Source of the DNA: CAVWTN01 sp963757945
GTDB taxonomy: Bacteria; Vulcanimicrobiota; Vulcanimicrobiia; Vulcanimicrobiales; Vulcanimicrobiaceae
Direction of reading: 5' to 3'
Length of the DNA stretch: 64,000 nucleotides
NCBI GenBank assembly: GCA_963757945.1
Contig: CAVWTN010000002.1
Location: 2,356,001 to 2,420,000 of the forward strand
The notes below the pieces were generated by a model that was not told the origin of the DNA, did not search any database, and saw nothing but the letters and a program-made list of their open reading frames with translations. The translations under genes were made by a program, and so were the position numbers. Shown in pieces: positions 7,944 through 15,090 of this stretch. The stretch's first letter is position 1. The number at the start of each line of letters is the position of its first letter.

Positions 7944-9668
7944 ATGCAAGTCAACGCTCGCTCCGGCGGTCGCGTGCTCGTCGATGCGCTGCGCATCCAC
8001 GGCGTCGACCTGGCCTTCTGCGTTCCGGGCGAGAGCTTTCTCGACGTCCTGGATGCCCTCCATGATTGCGCGGATATTCGGCTGGTGACGTGCCGTCACG
8101 AAGGCGGTGCGGCGCTGATGGCGGAGGCGCACGGCAAGCTCACCGGGCGCCCCGGCGTGTGCTTCGTGACGCGCGGCCCGGGCGCGACGAACGCGAGCAT
8201 CGGCGTGCACACCGCGTACCAGGATTCGACGCCGCTGGTTCTGTTCGTCGGGCAGGTCGAACGCGGTTTCGCCGGGCGCGAGGCGTTTCAGGAGATCGAC
8301 GCTCGCCGGATGTTCGACGGGATGACGAAGTGGGCCGCGCAGATCGACGATGCGCGGCGGATCCCGGAACTGGTCGGCCGTGCGTTCCGGCTGGCGGTCT
8401 CCGGGCGGCCGGGGCCGGTCGTGCTCGCGCTTCCCGAGGACATGCTCTGCGATCGTGTCGCGGTCGCCGATACGGCGCCCTCCACGGCGGTGCAGGCGCA
8501 CCCGGGGGCGCGCGATCTCGCGCGCCTGCGCGCGTTGCTCGAGAACGCGCAACGGCCGCTGATGTTGTTGGGCGGGAGCGGTTGGACGAAGGCGGCGACC
8601 CTGGACATTCGCGCGTTCGCGGAACGCATGGAACTCCCGGTCGCTTGCGCGTTCCGGCGGCAGGATCTCTTCGACAACCGGCACCCGCTCTACGCGGGCG
8701 ACGCCGGGATCGGCATCGACCCGGCGCTCGCACGGCGGATCCGCGCCGCCGATCTGATCCTCGCCGTGGGGCCGCGGCTCGGTGAGGCGACGACGAGCGG
8801 CTATACGCTGCTCGAGGCGCCCTCACCGAAGCAGCGTTTGGTGCACGTCTTCCCCGGCGCCGAGGAACTCGGGCGCGTGTACGCAGCCGAACTGCCGATC
8901 CTCGCCGGAATGCCGCAGTTCGCGGCCGCCGCGCGCGCGCTCGAACCCGTCGATGCCGCCGCGCGCAGGGCCTGGGCGCAAGAGGCGCGGCTCGAGCATC
9001 TCGCCGCGACGGACGCGCAGCCGAGCCCCGGTGCGCTCGATCTCGTCGCGGTCGTCAAGCAGTTGCGCGAGGCGCTCCCGGACGGCGCGATCGTGACGAA
9101 CGGCGCGGGCAACTTCGCGAGCTGGCTGCATCGCTACTTCACGTACCGCGAGTTCGGGACGCAGCTCGGACCCACGAACGGAGCGATGGGGTACGGCGTG
9201 CCGGCCGCGGTCGCGGCGAAGATCGCCTACCCCGAGCGCGCCGTCATCGCATTTTGCGGAGACGGGGATTTTCTGATGACGGGTCAGGAACTCGCGACCG
9301 CGATGCTCCACGGCGCGAACGCCGTCTTCCTGGTCGTCAACAACGGCATGTACGGAACGATCCGCATGCACCAAGAGCGGCGGTATCCGGGGCGTGTGAC
9401 GGCGACGGATCTCCTCAACCCCGATTTCGCGGAGTACGCGCGTTCGTTCGGCGCGTGGGGCGAAGCTGTCGAGCGAACCACGGATTTCGCGCCCGCGCTC
9501 GCTCGCGCGCTCGCGGCGGGGAGGCCCGCGCTGATCGAGTTGCGCGTCGATCCCGAAGCGATCTCGCCGCGCACGACGCTTAGCGCGCTGCGCGCGGCCT
9601 CAGAAGCCGCCCGGTCGAAACTTGACGATGATCAGCGCTCCGGCGACGTAGAACAGCATCGCGGGTAG
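7944..9668 (+). CDS. Thiamine-diphosphate enzyme of the acetolactate-synthase-like family
   Basis: This 574-residue protein has the full three-domain layout of acetolactate synthase, glyoxylate carboligase and benzoylformate decarboxylase relatives. The N-terminal Pyr domain has the catalytic Glu in CRHEGGAALMA and the loop GPGATNASIGVHTA. The C-terminal PP domain has the ThDP/Mg motif (FCGDGDFLMTGQELAT ... VVNNGMYGTIRMHQ). The substrate cannot be named: no ilvN-type regulatory subunit and no branched-chain gene lies nearby. The upstream neighbour is a flavin reductase. Its last 23 codons overlap the convergent membrane-protein gene by 69 bases, and its tail past residue 550 looks poorly conserved. 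Confidence 0.85.
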   Translation: MQVNARSGGRVLVDALRIHGVDLAFCVPGESFLDVLDALHDCADIRLVTCRHEGGAALMAEAHGKLTGRPGVCFVTRGPGATNASIGVHTAYQDSTPLVLFVGQVERGFAGREAFQEIDARRMFDGMTKWAAQIDDARRIPELVGRAFRLAVSGRPGPVVLALPEDMLCDRVAVADTAPSTAVQAHPGARDLARLRALLENAQRPLMLLGGSGWTKAATLDIRAFAERMELPVACAFRRQDLFDNRHPLYAGDAGIGIDPALARRIRAADLILAVGPRLGEATTSGYTLLEAPSPKQRLVHVFPGAEELGRVYAAELPILAGMPQFAAAARALEPVDAAARRAWAQEARLEHLAATDAQPSPGALDLVAVVKQLREALPDGAIVTNGAGNFASWLHRYFTYREFGTQLGPTNGAMGYGVPAAVAAKIAYPERAVIAFCGDGDFLMTGQELATAMLHGANAVFLVVNNGMYGTIRMHQERRYPGRVTATDLLNPDFAEYARSFGAWGEAVERTTDFAPALARALAAGRPALIELRVDPEAISPRTTLSALRAASEAARSKLDDDQRSGDVEQHRG

Positions 9669-9929
9669 CAGGATGAACAGCGCGATGAACTTCGAGCGGT
9701 ACCAATTGTAGCGCGTCAGCGCCGTCAAGAAGAAGCCGTACGCGGCGCCTGCGATCACGGAGGCCACGAAGACGAACACCCAATAGGCGATCAGCGAGAG
9801 CGAGGCGTCTTTGAAATCGACGACGACGATGTCGGAGATCGCGGCGATCGCCCAGAAAAAGGCCCCGACGGCCGCGCCGGAGACCTCCAGCTTAAAGCGC
9901 TTGCTGAATTCTTGAACCCGAGTCACCAT
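9600..9929 (-). CDS. Small integral membrane protein of unknown function
   Basis: This gene encodes a 109-residue hydrophobic protein with three likely membrane segments: about residues 18-36 (AVGAFFWAIAAISDIVVV), 45-70 (LIAYWVFVFVASVIAGAAY) and 82-102 (FIALFILLPAMLFYVAGAL). A short basic N-terminus (VTRVQEFSKRFKLE) precedes them. I do not recognise a family. Its 3' end overlaps the last 69 bases of the convergent thiamine-diphosphate enzyme gene. The composition makes a real membrane protein likely; the function is unknown. Confidence 0.7.
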   Translation of the reverse strand: MVTRVQEFSKRFKLEVSGAAVGAFFWAIAAISDIVVVDFKDASLSLIAYWVFVFVASVIAGAAYGFFLTALTRYNWYRSKFIALFILLPAMLFYVAGALIIVKFRPGGF

Positions 9930-10149
9930 ACCGTGATTGTGCTCTCCACGCTCGTCTTGCCGGCACGAGCCTGCGACCGCGCCAGCGAGGGCCTTTACTT
10001 GGCCGGGTGCCCTCGCCCTCCGTGCGGCCGCAAGTCACCCGGCGGCAGGAGGTCTCCTTCCGCCCCACGCGGCTCCGCCTCACCTGCAGCTTGCCGATGC
10101 CGTTGCCCCGGCCTCGAGTTTTTTCGATCAGGAGCCCCGCCGCCTCCGC

Positions 10150-10803
10150 TTAGTTCGTGACCTTCACGTCCTCGAAGTCGAGCCGGCGCAAGAGCGTGGT
10201 GCCTTGATACCCCAAGATGCGCAGCGGAAAGTGCGTCGTCGTCGATATCTCGATGACCTCGCGCATGTACGCGGAATCCGTCGTGGGCATGGACGGCAAC
10301 AAGGTCACCGCATCGGTCGCGATGCCGTCGATCGTCGTTCCGGGGTTTTGCACGATCGTGCCGGCCGTTTCCTTACCGTGCGCGATGATCTCACCGAAGC
10401 TGAGCTGGTCGATCGACGAGCCGCGAATGGTCAACACGAGCGGGTCGTGCAGCGGCAGCGTGCGTTTGAACATGCCGAGGAGGCCCGCGCCTCGATGCGC
10501 GGTGAGCGTGTCGCCTCCGGTCCACAGCAACGATACGCCGCTGTTGGCACCTTCGACGATATCCACGGTGACGATCGACGGCTTGCGAAAGGTATACTTG
10601 CACACCATCGTCTGCACGGCGAGGTCTTTCTGCTCGAAGACTTTGATCGTCGCGCTGTAGGCCGTCACCGTGCTCCACGCGCCCTCGAATGCGTCGAGCG
10701 CTGCGGAAGAGTTCGCATAACTCGATGCTGCGGCCGGGGGTATGGCCGCGCCGCCGATTGCCGAGAGCGACGCAAATGCGGCGAGAACGAGAAACTTCTT
10801 CAT
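10150..10803 (-). CDS. Exported LolA-like (lipoprotein-carrier fold) protein
   Basis: This is a 217-residue exported protein. The start is the ATG at 10803, preceded by GAGGTCGC; the open frame continues upstream without signal-like sequence. A Sec signal peptide (MKKFLVLAAFASLSAIGG, cleaved near AAA-SSYA) is followed by a domain resembling outer-membrane lipoprotein-sorting (LolA/DUF1571-like) proteins: an N-terminal amphipathic helix (LDAFEGAWSTVTAYSATIKV), then strands with TMVCKYTFRKPSIVTVDI and a late FPLRILGYQGTTLLRRLDF. A TATACT -10-like box lies at 10839-10844. The fold call is by pattern only, and the cargo is unknown. It is flanked by intergenic DNA and appears monocistronic. Confidence 0.65.
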   Translation of the reverse strand: MKKFLVLAAFASLSAIGGAAIPPAAASSYANSSAALDAFEGAWSTVTAYSATIKVFEQKDLAVQTMVCKYTFRKPSIVTVDIVEGANSGVSLLWTGGDTLTAHRGAGLLGMFKRTLPLHDPLVLTIRGSSIDQLSFGEIIAHGKETAGTIVQNPGTTIDGIATDAVTLLPSMPTTDSAYMREVIEISTTTHFPLRILGYQGTTLLRRLDFEDVKVTN

Positions 10804-11034
10804 GCGACCTCGGAACGAACCGATCTCGTGGGCATGCGAGTATAGCACGCGCGGTTGCGATTGCGGCCGAGCCGCCGTCACATCACGTTCGCACAGATTT
10901 CGATGCTCGGGCGAGATCGCTGCATCGCGCTCGGCGGCTCCGCAAGCAAGCGCATGCGAGCTTTCACTCGCCGTTACGGCATGCTTTGTTTAGCGCGGAG
11001 CGCGGAATGGAACTAGGCTAGTACGGAGGGTGCT

Positions 11035-11193
11035 ATGGGCGGAATTTTGTGGACGGCAATCGTTATTCTTTTCGTGTTGTGGTTGGCGGGTTTCTCGCTG
11101 CACGTGGGCGGTGCACTGATTCATCTTTTGCTGGTTGTCATGGTCGTGCTGTTCGTGTTCAACTTGTTGACCGGCCGCGGCGCGCGCGTATAG
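11035..11193 (+). CDS. Small membrane protein, lmo0937 / DUF5670 type
   Basis: This is a 52-residue gene. It begins MGGILWTAIVILFVLWLAGF, turns at SLHVGGALIHLLL, crosses the membrane again (VVMVVLFVFNLL) and ends TGRGARV. This two-helix hairpin with a central GG and a short basic tail is the pattern of the lmo0937 family of tiny membrane proteins, often near stress genes. It has a strong ribosome-binding site (ACGGAGGG, 11023-11030) 4 bases before the ATG. The next gene follows after 15 bases with its own AGGAAAGGGAG, so the two form an operon. Confidence 0.8.
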   Translation: MGGILWTAIVILFVLWLAGFSLHVGGALIHLLLVVMVVLFVFNLLTGRGARV

Positions 11194-11208
11194 GAAAGGG
11201 AGCGAAAC

Positions 11209-11430
11209 ATGGGACTGAAGGACGACGTCAAGAACGCAGCGGAGAACGTGAAGGATCGGCTGAGCGAAGCCAAGCACGATGTCGCGGCACGCGCGGAGCA
11301 AGCGAAGCGCAACATCGCCGGTGACGAGATGACACCGGACGAAGTGGCCGGTTCGCAACTGAACCAAGCGAAGAACGAGATCCAAGCGGGACTGGACCGC
11401 GCGAAGCAGGACATTCGCAAAGGCGCATAG
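11209..11430 (+). CDS. Small hydrophilic CsbD/LEA-like stress protein
   Basis: This encodes a 73-residue protein made almost entirely of Lys, Ala, Glu, Asp, Gln and Asn, with no aromatic residues. It contains repeated amphipathic 11-mer-like segments (KNAAENVKDRLSEAKHD, QAKNEIQAGLDRAKQDI). This composition is typical of CsbD-like and late-embryogenesis-abundant-like proteins, which are often induced by general stress or desiccation. It follows the small lmo0937-type membrane protein gene by 15 bases, has a good ribosome-binding site, and is followed by a very strong terminator. The exact family is uncertain; its being a real gene is well supported by operon structure. Confidence 0.7.
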   Translation: MGLKDDVKNAAENVKDRLSEAKHDVAARAEQAKRNIAGDEMTPDEVAGSQLNQAKNEIQAGLDRAKQDIRKGA

Positions 11431-11477
11431 CGGCCGAGCCGCACGCGGCGAGGTCCTACACGCGAGATCGGGAATGC

Positions 11478-11541
11478 GCGAGGGCTGCCTTTTCGTACCG
11501 CCCCAAGACGGGCGGTACGAAAAGAGAGCCCTCGCTTTTTT
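11478..11541 (+). terminator. Strong Rho-independent terminator of the small stress operon
   Basis: A two-tier hairpin ends in six Ts. The outer stem is GCGAGGGCT (11478-11486) with AGCCCTCGC (11527-11535). The inner 14-bp perfect stem (11490-11503 with 11510-11523) has a 6-base loop. The T-run is at 11536-11541. It lies 47 bases after the CsbD/LEA-like gene and before tRNA-Ser. Confidence 0.93.
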
Positions 11542-11652
11542 CGGGTGCGCCCGCCCCGATCGCGCCGACGTGGGCGGCGTTCGCTTCAAAGGCCGGCGCC
11601 GCTCGTCCCGGGATGCATGGAAGCTGCCGTAGAACAAGGCTCGCGCCGGCAC

Positions 11653-11740
11653 GGAGAGATGGCAGAGCGGTTGAATGCGGCGGTCTTGAAAACCGCTGAA
11701 CGTGATGAGCGTTCCGTGGGTTCGAATCCCACTCTCTCCT
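11653..11740 (+). tRNA. tRNA-Ser, anticodon UGA
   Basis: This is a class II tRNA with a 7-bp acceptor stem (GGAGAGA with TCTCTCC), a D arm (GGCAGAGCGGTTGAATGC), an anticodon loop CTTGAAA with TGA at 11687-11689, a long variable arm (CGTGATGAGCGTTC) and the T arm GTGGGTTCGAATCCCAC. It reads UCA-family serine codons. CCA is not encoded. The base after the acceptor stem (discriminator, 11740) is T, not the G usual for serine tRNAs. Seryl-tRNA synthetase is encoded at 17157-18434 in the same window. Confidence 0.95.
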
Positions 11741-11865
11741 CCGTGTACGTCGGGGCGTTTCCGCGAGGGTTTTGCGTTCGACGCACGCCGCGAATGTGAC
11801 GGGTTGTAGGGAGCAGCGTCGCGGGGGCATGACCGCGGTGCGTTCGCTGCTGGTGTGCGTTTGCG

Positions 11866-12777
11866 CTAGAAGTTCGCCTGGAGTTGCAGGTAGAGGCCGT
11901 CCTGTATGCTGCCGATCGTCGGCACCGCTGCGCGTGACGGGCCGACTTGGCCGAGATCCACGTAGGCCGCGGTGATTGCGAGCTTCGGGCTTGGGAAGTA
12001 CGCGATCCATAGATCCTGCGCTCCGCTTTCTTTGATGCCGAATGCTGCGCTGCTGATGTTGTTCGGCCGGAAGCGGTACTCGCCGCCGAGTGCGACGTTG
12101 TCCGCGACGAAGCCGCCCAGCGTGAACTCCGGCTCAAACTTGTAGCCGTTGTTGCCGTTCAGCGTGCCGCCGCCGAAGCCGAGCAGCCCGAATTGATTCG
12201 CCTTGGTCGCGCGCACCGTGGCGTTGAAGACGACGTTCGTCCCGTTCACCGGGAAAATCTTGGTGCCCGAGGCATAGAAATCCACGCCGAATGTGTCGCT
12301 GATGGCGCCCGCCGACTTCAATGCGTCGAGGATCGAGCCGCTCGCATTCTTGATTTGCAGGCCGACGGCCACGTCCGGAACGATCGTTTTCGGCACTGCG
12401 GAAACGACCTTGTATTTCGCGCCGAAAACCGTCGTGTTGATGCGCTCGTCGAGCTTGAGCGCGGTGCCGACGGTCGGCGCATCCAGGAGCTGCGTGCTGT
12501 AGCTGAGCTCGAGGCGCTTCCAGAGCGTGCCGCCGATCGCGATGTTCTGGAATTGATAGTCGTTGGTCTTCAGGTTCGTGTACGAAACGAGCGGCGCGTT
12601 CGGGGCCAGGATGGCCCACGGCGTCAAGCCGCCGCCGGCTTGGCCTTCGAGTTCGGTTGGGACGGCATCGGCCTTCCCGATGACAAGTAGAAGCGCCACT
12701 AGGAGTTTGGCGGGCTTGAAGGGACGCGAATCGACTCTTTCGCGGGAGAGCCAGTCGTGATCGGCCACCGCCGACAT
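11866..12777 (-). CDS. DUF3034-family outer-membrane protein, 5' end replaced by IS sequence
   Basis: This is a predicted beta-barrel-like outer-membrane protein of the DUF3034 family. It shows the family's opening block EGQAGGGLTPWAIL and the closing block WIAYFPSPKLAITAAYVDLG ending in LQLQANF, where the terminal Phe suits Bam-dependent insertion. The native 5' end lies on the far side of an IS1182-family element (see 14198-14233). The present frame begins at an ATG inside the element (12777), so the first 25 residues are IS-derived and run into the surviving half of the signal peptide (LVALLLVIGKADA). GAGGTGAG lies 12 bases before that ATG, 27 bases past the transposase stop. Whether the chimera is expressed and exported is unknown; treat it as a disrupted gene. 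Confidence 0.8.
   Translation of the reverse strand: MSAVADHDWLSRERVDSRPFKPAKLLVALLLVIGKADAVPTELEGQAGGGLTPWAILAPNAPLVSYTNLKTNDYQFQNIAIGGTLWKRLELSYSTQLLDAPTVGTALKLDERINTTVFGAKYKVVSAVPKTIVPDVAVGLQIKNASGSILDALKSAGAISDTFGVDFYASGTKIFPVNGTNVVFNATVRATKANQFGLLGFGGGTLNGNNGYKFEPEFTLGGFVADNVALGGEYRFRPNNISSAAFGIKESGAQDLWIAYFPSPKLAITAAYVDLGQVGPSRAAVPTIGSIQDGLYLQLQANF
12699..12702. repeat. Target-site duplication CTAG, left copy
   Basis: CTAG directly abuts the left terminal inverted repeat of the IS1182-family element, and the same four bases abut the right end at 14194-14197. Keeping a single copy rejoins the DUF3034 reading frame exactly. Confidence 0.85.
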
Positions 12778-12811
12778 GAAGTGGGTGGTCTCACCTCGCT
12801 CCCTTCAAGCC
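12713..12811. repeat. 12-bp inverted repeat in the left end of the IS1182-family element
   Basis: GGCTTGAAGGGA (12713-12724) and its exact reverse complement TCCCTTCAAGCC (12800-12811) are 75 bases apart. The left arm overlaps the terminal repeat. The right arm overlaps the end of the transposase gene. Confidence 0.8.
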
Positions 12812-14151
12812 ATCGCCAGCGTGTGCAAGCGTTTGAGGTTCCAGGCTGTGCAGCCCAGGAGAAACTCTCCGCTGGCTTTTCGATGGCCGCGAAGCAAGAA
12901 CTGACGGAAGCCCAAGGCGCGCTTGAGATTCCCGAAAACGGGCTCGACGGTGCATTTTCGCAGGGCGAAGATTGCACGGCCTTCCGGCGTTCGCAGCCGG
13001 TACAACATTTGCGCCAAAGCAGAGGCTCCAGGCTTCGGAGCTTTTGGAACGCGGAATCGCCGCAGGCCCCAATGATGGCGATCGCGCTTGGGAGCGATGT
13101 ACGGCACGACCCCGCTCTCGACGCACAACTCAACGTTGAGTTCGCTGAAGTAGCCGGCGTCGGCCAACAACTCGTGCGGCTTGCCGACCGGCAGCGCCGT
13201 AAGTTTTCGCAGCATCGGCTTGAGCAGACGGCAATCGATTGGGCGCTGGCTAAGTTCAGCGCCGACGATCAACAGAGAACCGGTGTCGACGGCGGCCTGC
13301 CCGTTGTAAGCCTGAACGAACCCTTCGGAACTCGGCATGATGCGCGATTCCGGATCGGTCAAGTTCACTTGAGCCTCCGGACGAACGCAATCCTTCGGCC
13401 TCTTTGGCGCCCTGATCTTGCGGCCGATCTTCTCCGCGATCCGGTCGCGATCGGCCACCACGTCCCGGTACTCGACGTGTTCCTGGGTTTGGCGCTCCGC
13501 TTCGCGCGCCTTGATCCGCTCTTGCGCCTCAGCAATGGCTTTGAGGCGATCTTCGCGGCGTGCGATTTCCGCAGGAATATCGATCCCGCCGTCGCGTTCG
13601 TCGGCCGAGTCGGCCGCCTCGGCGAGTTCCAGCATCCGGCGCACTTCTCGCTTCAGCTGAACTTCAAGCCGGTTCGCACCCTTCAAGCTGAGCGCGCGAT
13701 GCTTGGATGCGTTCGCCTTGATCTTGGTGCCGTCCAGGCTTACCCGGCCGACTTCCAAGCACCCCAACTCTTTGGCGACAATCAGGATCTGATTGAACAG
13801 AGCCTCAAGATGCGGAAAGAAGCGGCGCCGGAAGGCGCAGATCGTGTCGCGGTCGGGATGCGTGTTCGCCGCGATATATCGAAAGGCCACCGATTCGTAC
13901 GTCGCCGCTTCGATCTTCCGGCTCGCTCGCAGGCCGGTCGCGTACGAGTAAAACAGCAGCGCCACCATCATCTCCGGATGGTACGCAGCCGAACCGCGGC
14001 CGGAGTACGAGTCCCGCAGCGGACGCAGATCCAAGCGCGATACCACATCGACGACAAACCGCGCCAAGTGCTTCTCCGGAAGCCAATCCTGGACGCTCGG
14101 AGGCATCAGAAATAGCGTGTCACGATCGAACGAAACGAAGTTGTCCCCCAT
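12805..14151 (-). CDS. IS1182-family DDE transposase
   Basis: This 448-residue transposase fills the insertion sequence. The N-terminal part (FDRDTLFLMPPSVQDWLPEK ... LDLRPLRDSYSGRGSAAYHP) is typical of IS1182/IS5-superfamily enzymes. The DDE catalytic core is visible as GRVSLDGTKIKANASKHR (first Asp), the AAVDTGSLLIVGAELSQ block (second Asp) and CTVEPVFGNLKRALGFRQFL (Glu). A central Arg/Glu-rich coiled segment (about residues 190-250) lies between the first two catalytic blocks. The frame is intact, so the element may still be active. It is transcribed in the same direction as the interrupted DUF3034 gene. Confidence 0.95.
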   Translation of the reverse strand: MGDNFVSFDRDTLFLMPPSVQDWLPEKHLARFVVDVVSRLDLRPLRDSYSGRGSAAYHPEMMVALLFYSYATGLRASRKIEAATYESVAFRYIAANTHPDRDTICAFRRRFFPHLEALFNQILIVAKELGCLEVGRVSLDGTKIKANASKHRALSLKGANRLEVQLKREVRRMLELAEAADSADERDGGIDIPAEIARREDRLKAIAEAQERIKAREAERQTQEHVEYRDVVADRDRIAEKIGRKIRAPKRPKDCVRPEAQVNLTDPESRIMPSSEGFVQAYNGQAAVDTGSLLIVGAELSQRPIDCRLLKPMLRKLTALPVGKPHELLADAGYFSELNVELCVESGVVPYIAPKRDRHHWGLRRFRVPKAPKPGASALAQMLYRLRTPEGRAIFALRKCTVEPVFGNLKRALGFRQFLLRGHRKASGEFLLGCTAWNLKRLHTLAMA

Positions 14152-14193
14152 ACCCCAATTCTACCATTTGGCGGCCACAAGTCCGCCAAACTC

Positions 14194-14197
14194 CTAG
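14194..14197. repeat. Target-site duplication CTAG, right copy
   Basis: This is the second copy of the CTAG flanking the IS1182-family element. The native DUF3034 start region continues from here. Confidence 0.85.
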
Positions 14198-14233
14198 GCA
14201 TACGCCGAGTGCGGATAGGATCTTCCGGGCCAC
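14198..14233 (-). pseudogene. Severed 5' end of the DUF3034 gene (start codon and half the signal peptide)
   Basis: Read on the minus strand, GTG at 14233 opens MARKILSALGVC, preceded by GTGAGGAG 7 bases upstream. Joining it through one CTAG to base 12698 continues without frame change as LVALLLVIGKADAVPTELEG. This is a normal Sec signal peptide leading straight into the DUF3034 mature region. This fragment therefore holds the native start and ribosome-binding site of the gene at 11866-12698, cut off by the insertion sequence. Confidence 0.85.
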
Positions 14234-14762
14234 GTCTGTTCTCCTCACTGATGTGTCGTGTAAGTGCTGAGCATCTCGAACGCAGCGCATGCGGCGGCCC
14301 GGCGTCGCGATTACGTTCGTATGCGTCTAATCGCGCGCCGGATCAACGCTTTGGGCGCTGCGACTTCTTGAGAACACCGGCGTCCGGAACGAGCCTCTCG
14401 CCCTTAAGAACGGAAGAAGCCCCCGCCGGATCGGCGGGGGCTTCTCAACGACCGCATGGTACTGCGATCAAGTCACGCCGCTACGCCATCCTCGGTGGAA
14501 CGTTGGAACACAGACGGATACATAGCGCGTTCTGAAAGCTCATCGCTCCGACGATAACACGGCCTATGCCGTGCGTCAACCCGAGCGAGCGATGATCTAG
14601 CCCGCGAAGATCAGAAGCAAACAAAGACGCCCCGATAGGTTAAGGCATCTTTGCCTTTCTTAAGTCGGCACAACGACGGACGCTGCGCGCGGTGCAGCGG
14701 CGCGAAGGCTTGGATTCGCGGGGCGTTCGGCCGCTGGAACTTCGAGCGTTCGGCCGCTGGAA
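14234..14762. other. Intergenic region between the IS-split gene and a small membrane protein
   Basis: No convincing gene lies here. The region must hold the original promoter of the DUF3034 gene at its left end. It also contains a very GC-rich hairpin at 14415-14445 and a small AAGGCA/TGCCTT hairpin at 14642-14657 followed by TCTT. A 108-codon open frame on the plus strand (14209-14535) runs through the hairpin and has no protein-like character. Confidence 0.5.
14415..14445. terminator. Strong GC-rich hairpin, possible terminator
   Basis: A 14-bp perfect stem (AGAAGCCCCCGCCG at 14415-14428 with its complement at 14432-14445) closes a 3-base loop. It has the look of a terminator, but no T-run follows on either strand and no recognised gene ends just before it. 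It could instead end an unrecognised short RNA. Confidence 0.45.
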
Positions 14763-14918
14763 CTACGAGCGTTCGGGAGCCGAGGCGAGCTTTTCTTCGA
14801 GGCCTTTGATGGCGACGTTTGCGTTGTCGACCAACTGCTTGAGGAGAAAGGTGAACGCGGCGAGACCAACGAGGACCGAGAAACCGAACGAAAGGACGAT
14901 AGGAATTAGGATGTCCAT
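14763..14918 (-). CDS. Small single-span membrane protein, unknown function
   Basis: This is a 51-residue protein starting at the ATG at 14918, with GGAG about 13 bases upstream. It has an uncleaved N-terminal membrane helix (MDILIPIVLSFGFSVLVGLA ... FTFLLKQ) followed by a short soluble helix (NANVAIKGLEEKLASAPERS). It resembles many small inner-membrane proteins but no family I can name. Hydropathy and a plausible ribosome-binding site support a real gene; function is unknown. Confidence 0.55.
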   Translation of the reverse strand: MDILIPIVLSFGFSVLVGLAAFTFLLKQLVDNANVAIKGLEEKLASAPERS

Positions 14919-15090
14919 GGGATGGGGTGTTTCTCCTAGGGTGTAGGCGGGGAGGTGGGGCGTGTGGACGGGCCCTAAGCCAAGTATCGTTCCGAAGCAA
15001 GGCTTTCTGAAGGCAGCCCGCTCCCCTCTCCGGCTTTCGCGCGCACTGGGAAAACTCCACCCAATTGCCCTGGGGCGGGCGAAATGCGCC

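Larger units (their letters stand above)
12703..14193 (-). mobile_element. IS1182-family insertion sequence, complete, 1491 bp
   Basis: The element is bounded by near-perfect terminal inverted repeats: GAGTTTGGCGGGCTTG at 12703-12718 and, as reverse complement, GAGTTTGGCGGACTTG at 14178-14193 (one mismatch in 16). It is flanked on both sides by CTAG. It contains one transposase gene on the minus strand. It sits within the signal-peptide codons of a DUF3034 gene in the same orientation. The intact ends, intact transposase and clean target duplication indicate a recent insertion. Confidence 0.92.

Noticed and set aside
14209..14535. A 108-codon plus-strand frame right of the IS1182-family element
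   Set aside because: It runs antisense through the severed DUF3034 start and across a hairpin, with no ribosome-binding site or domain.
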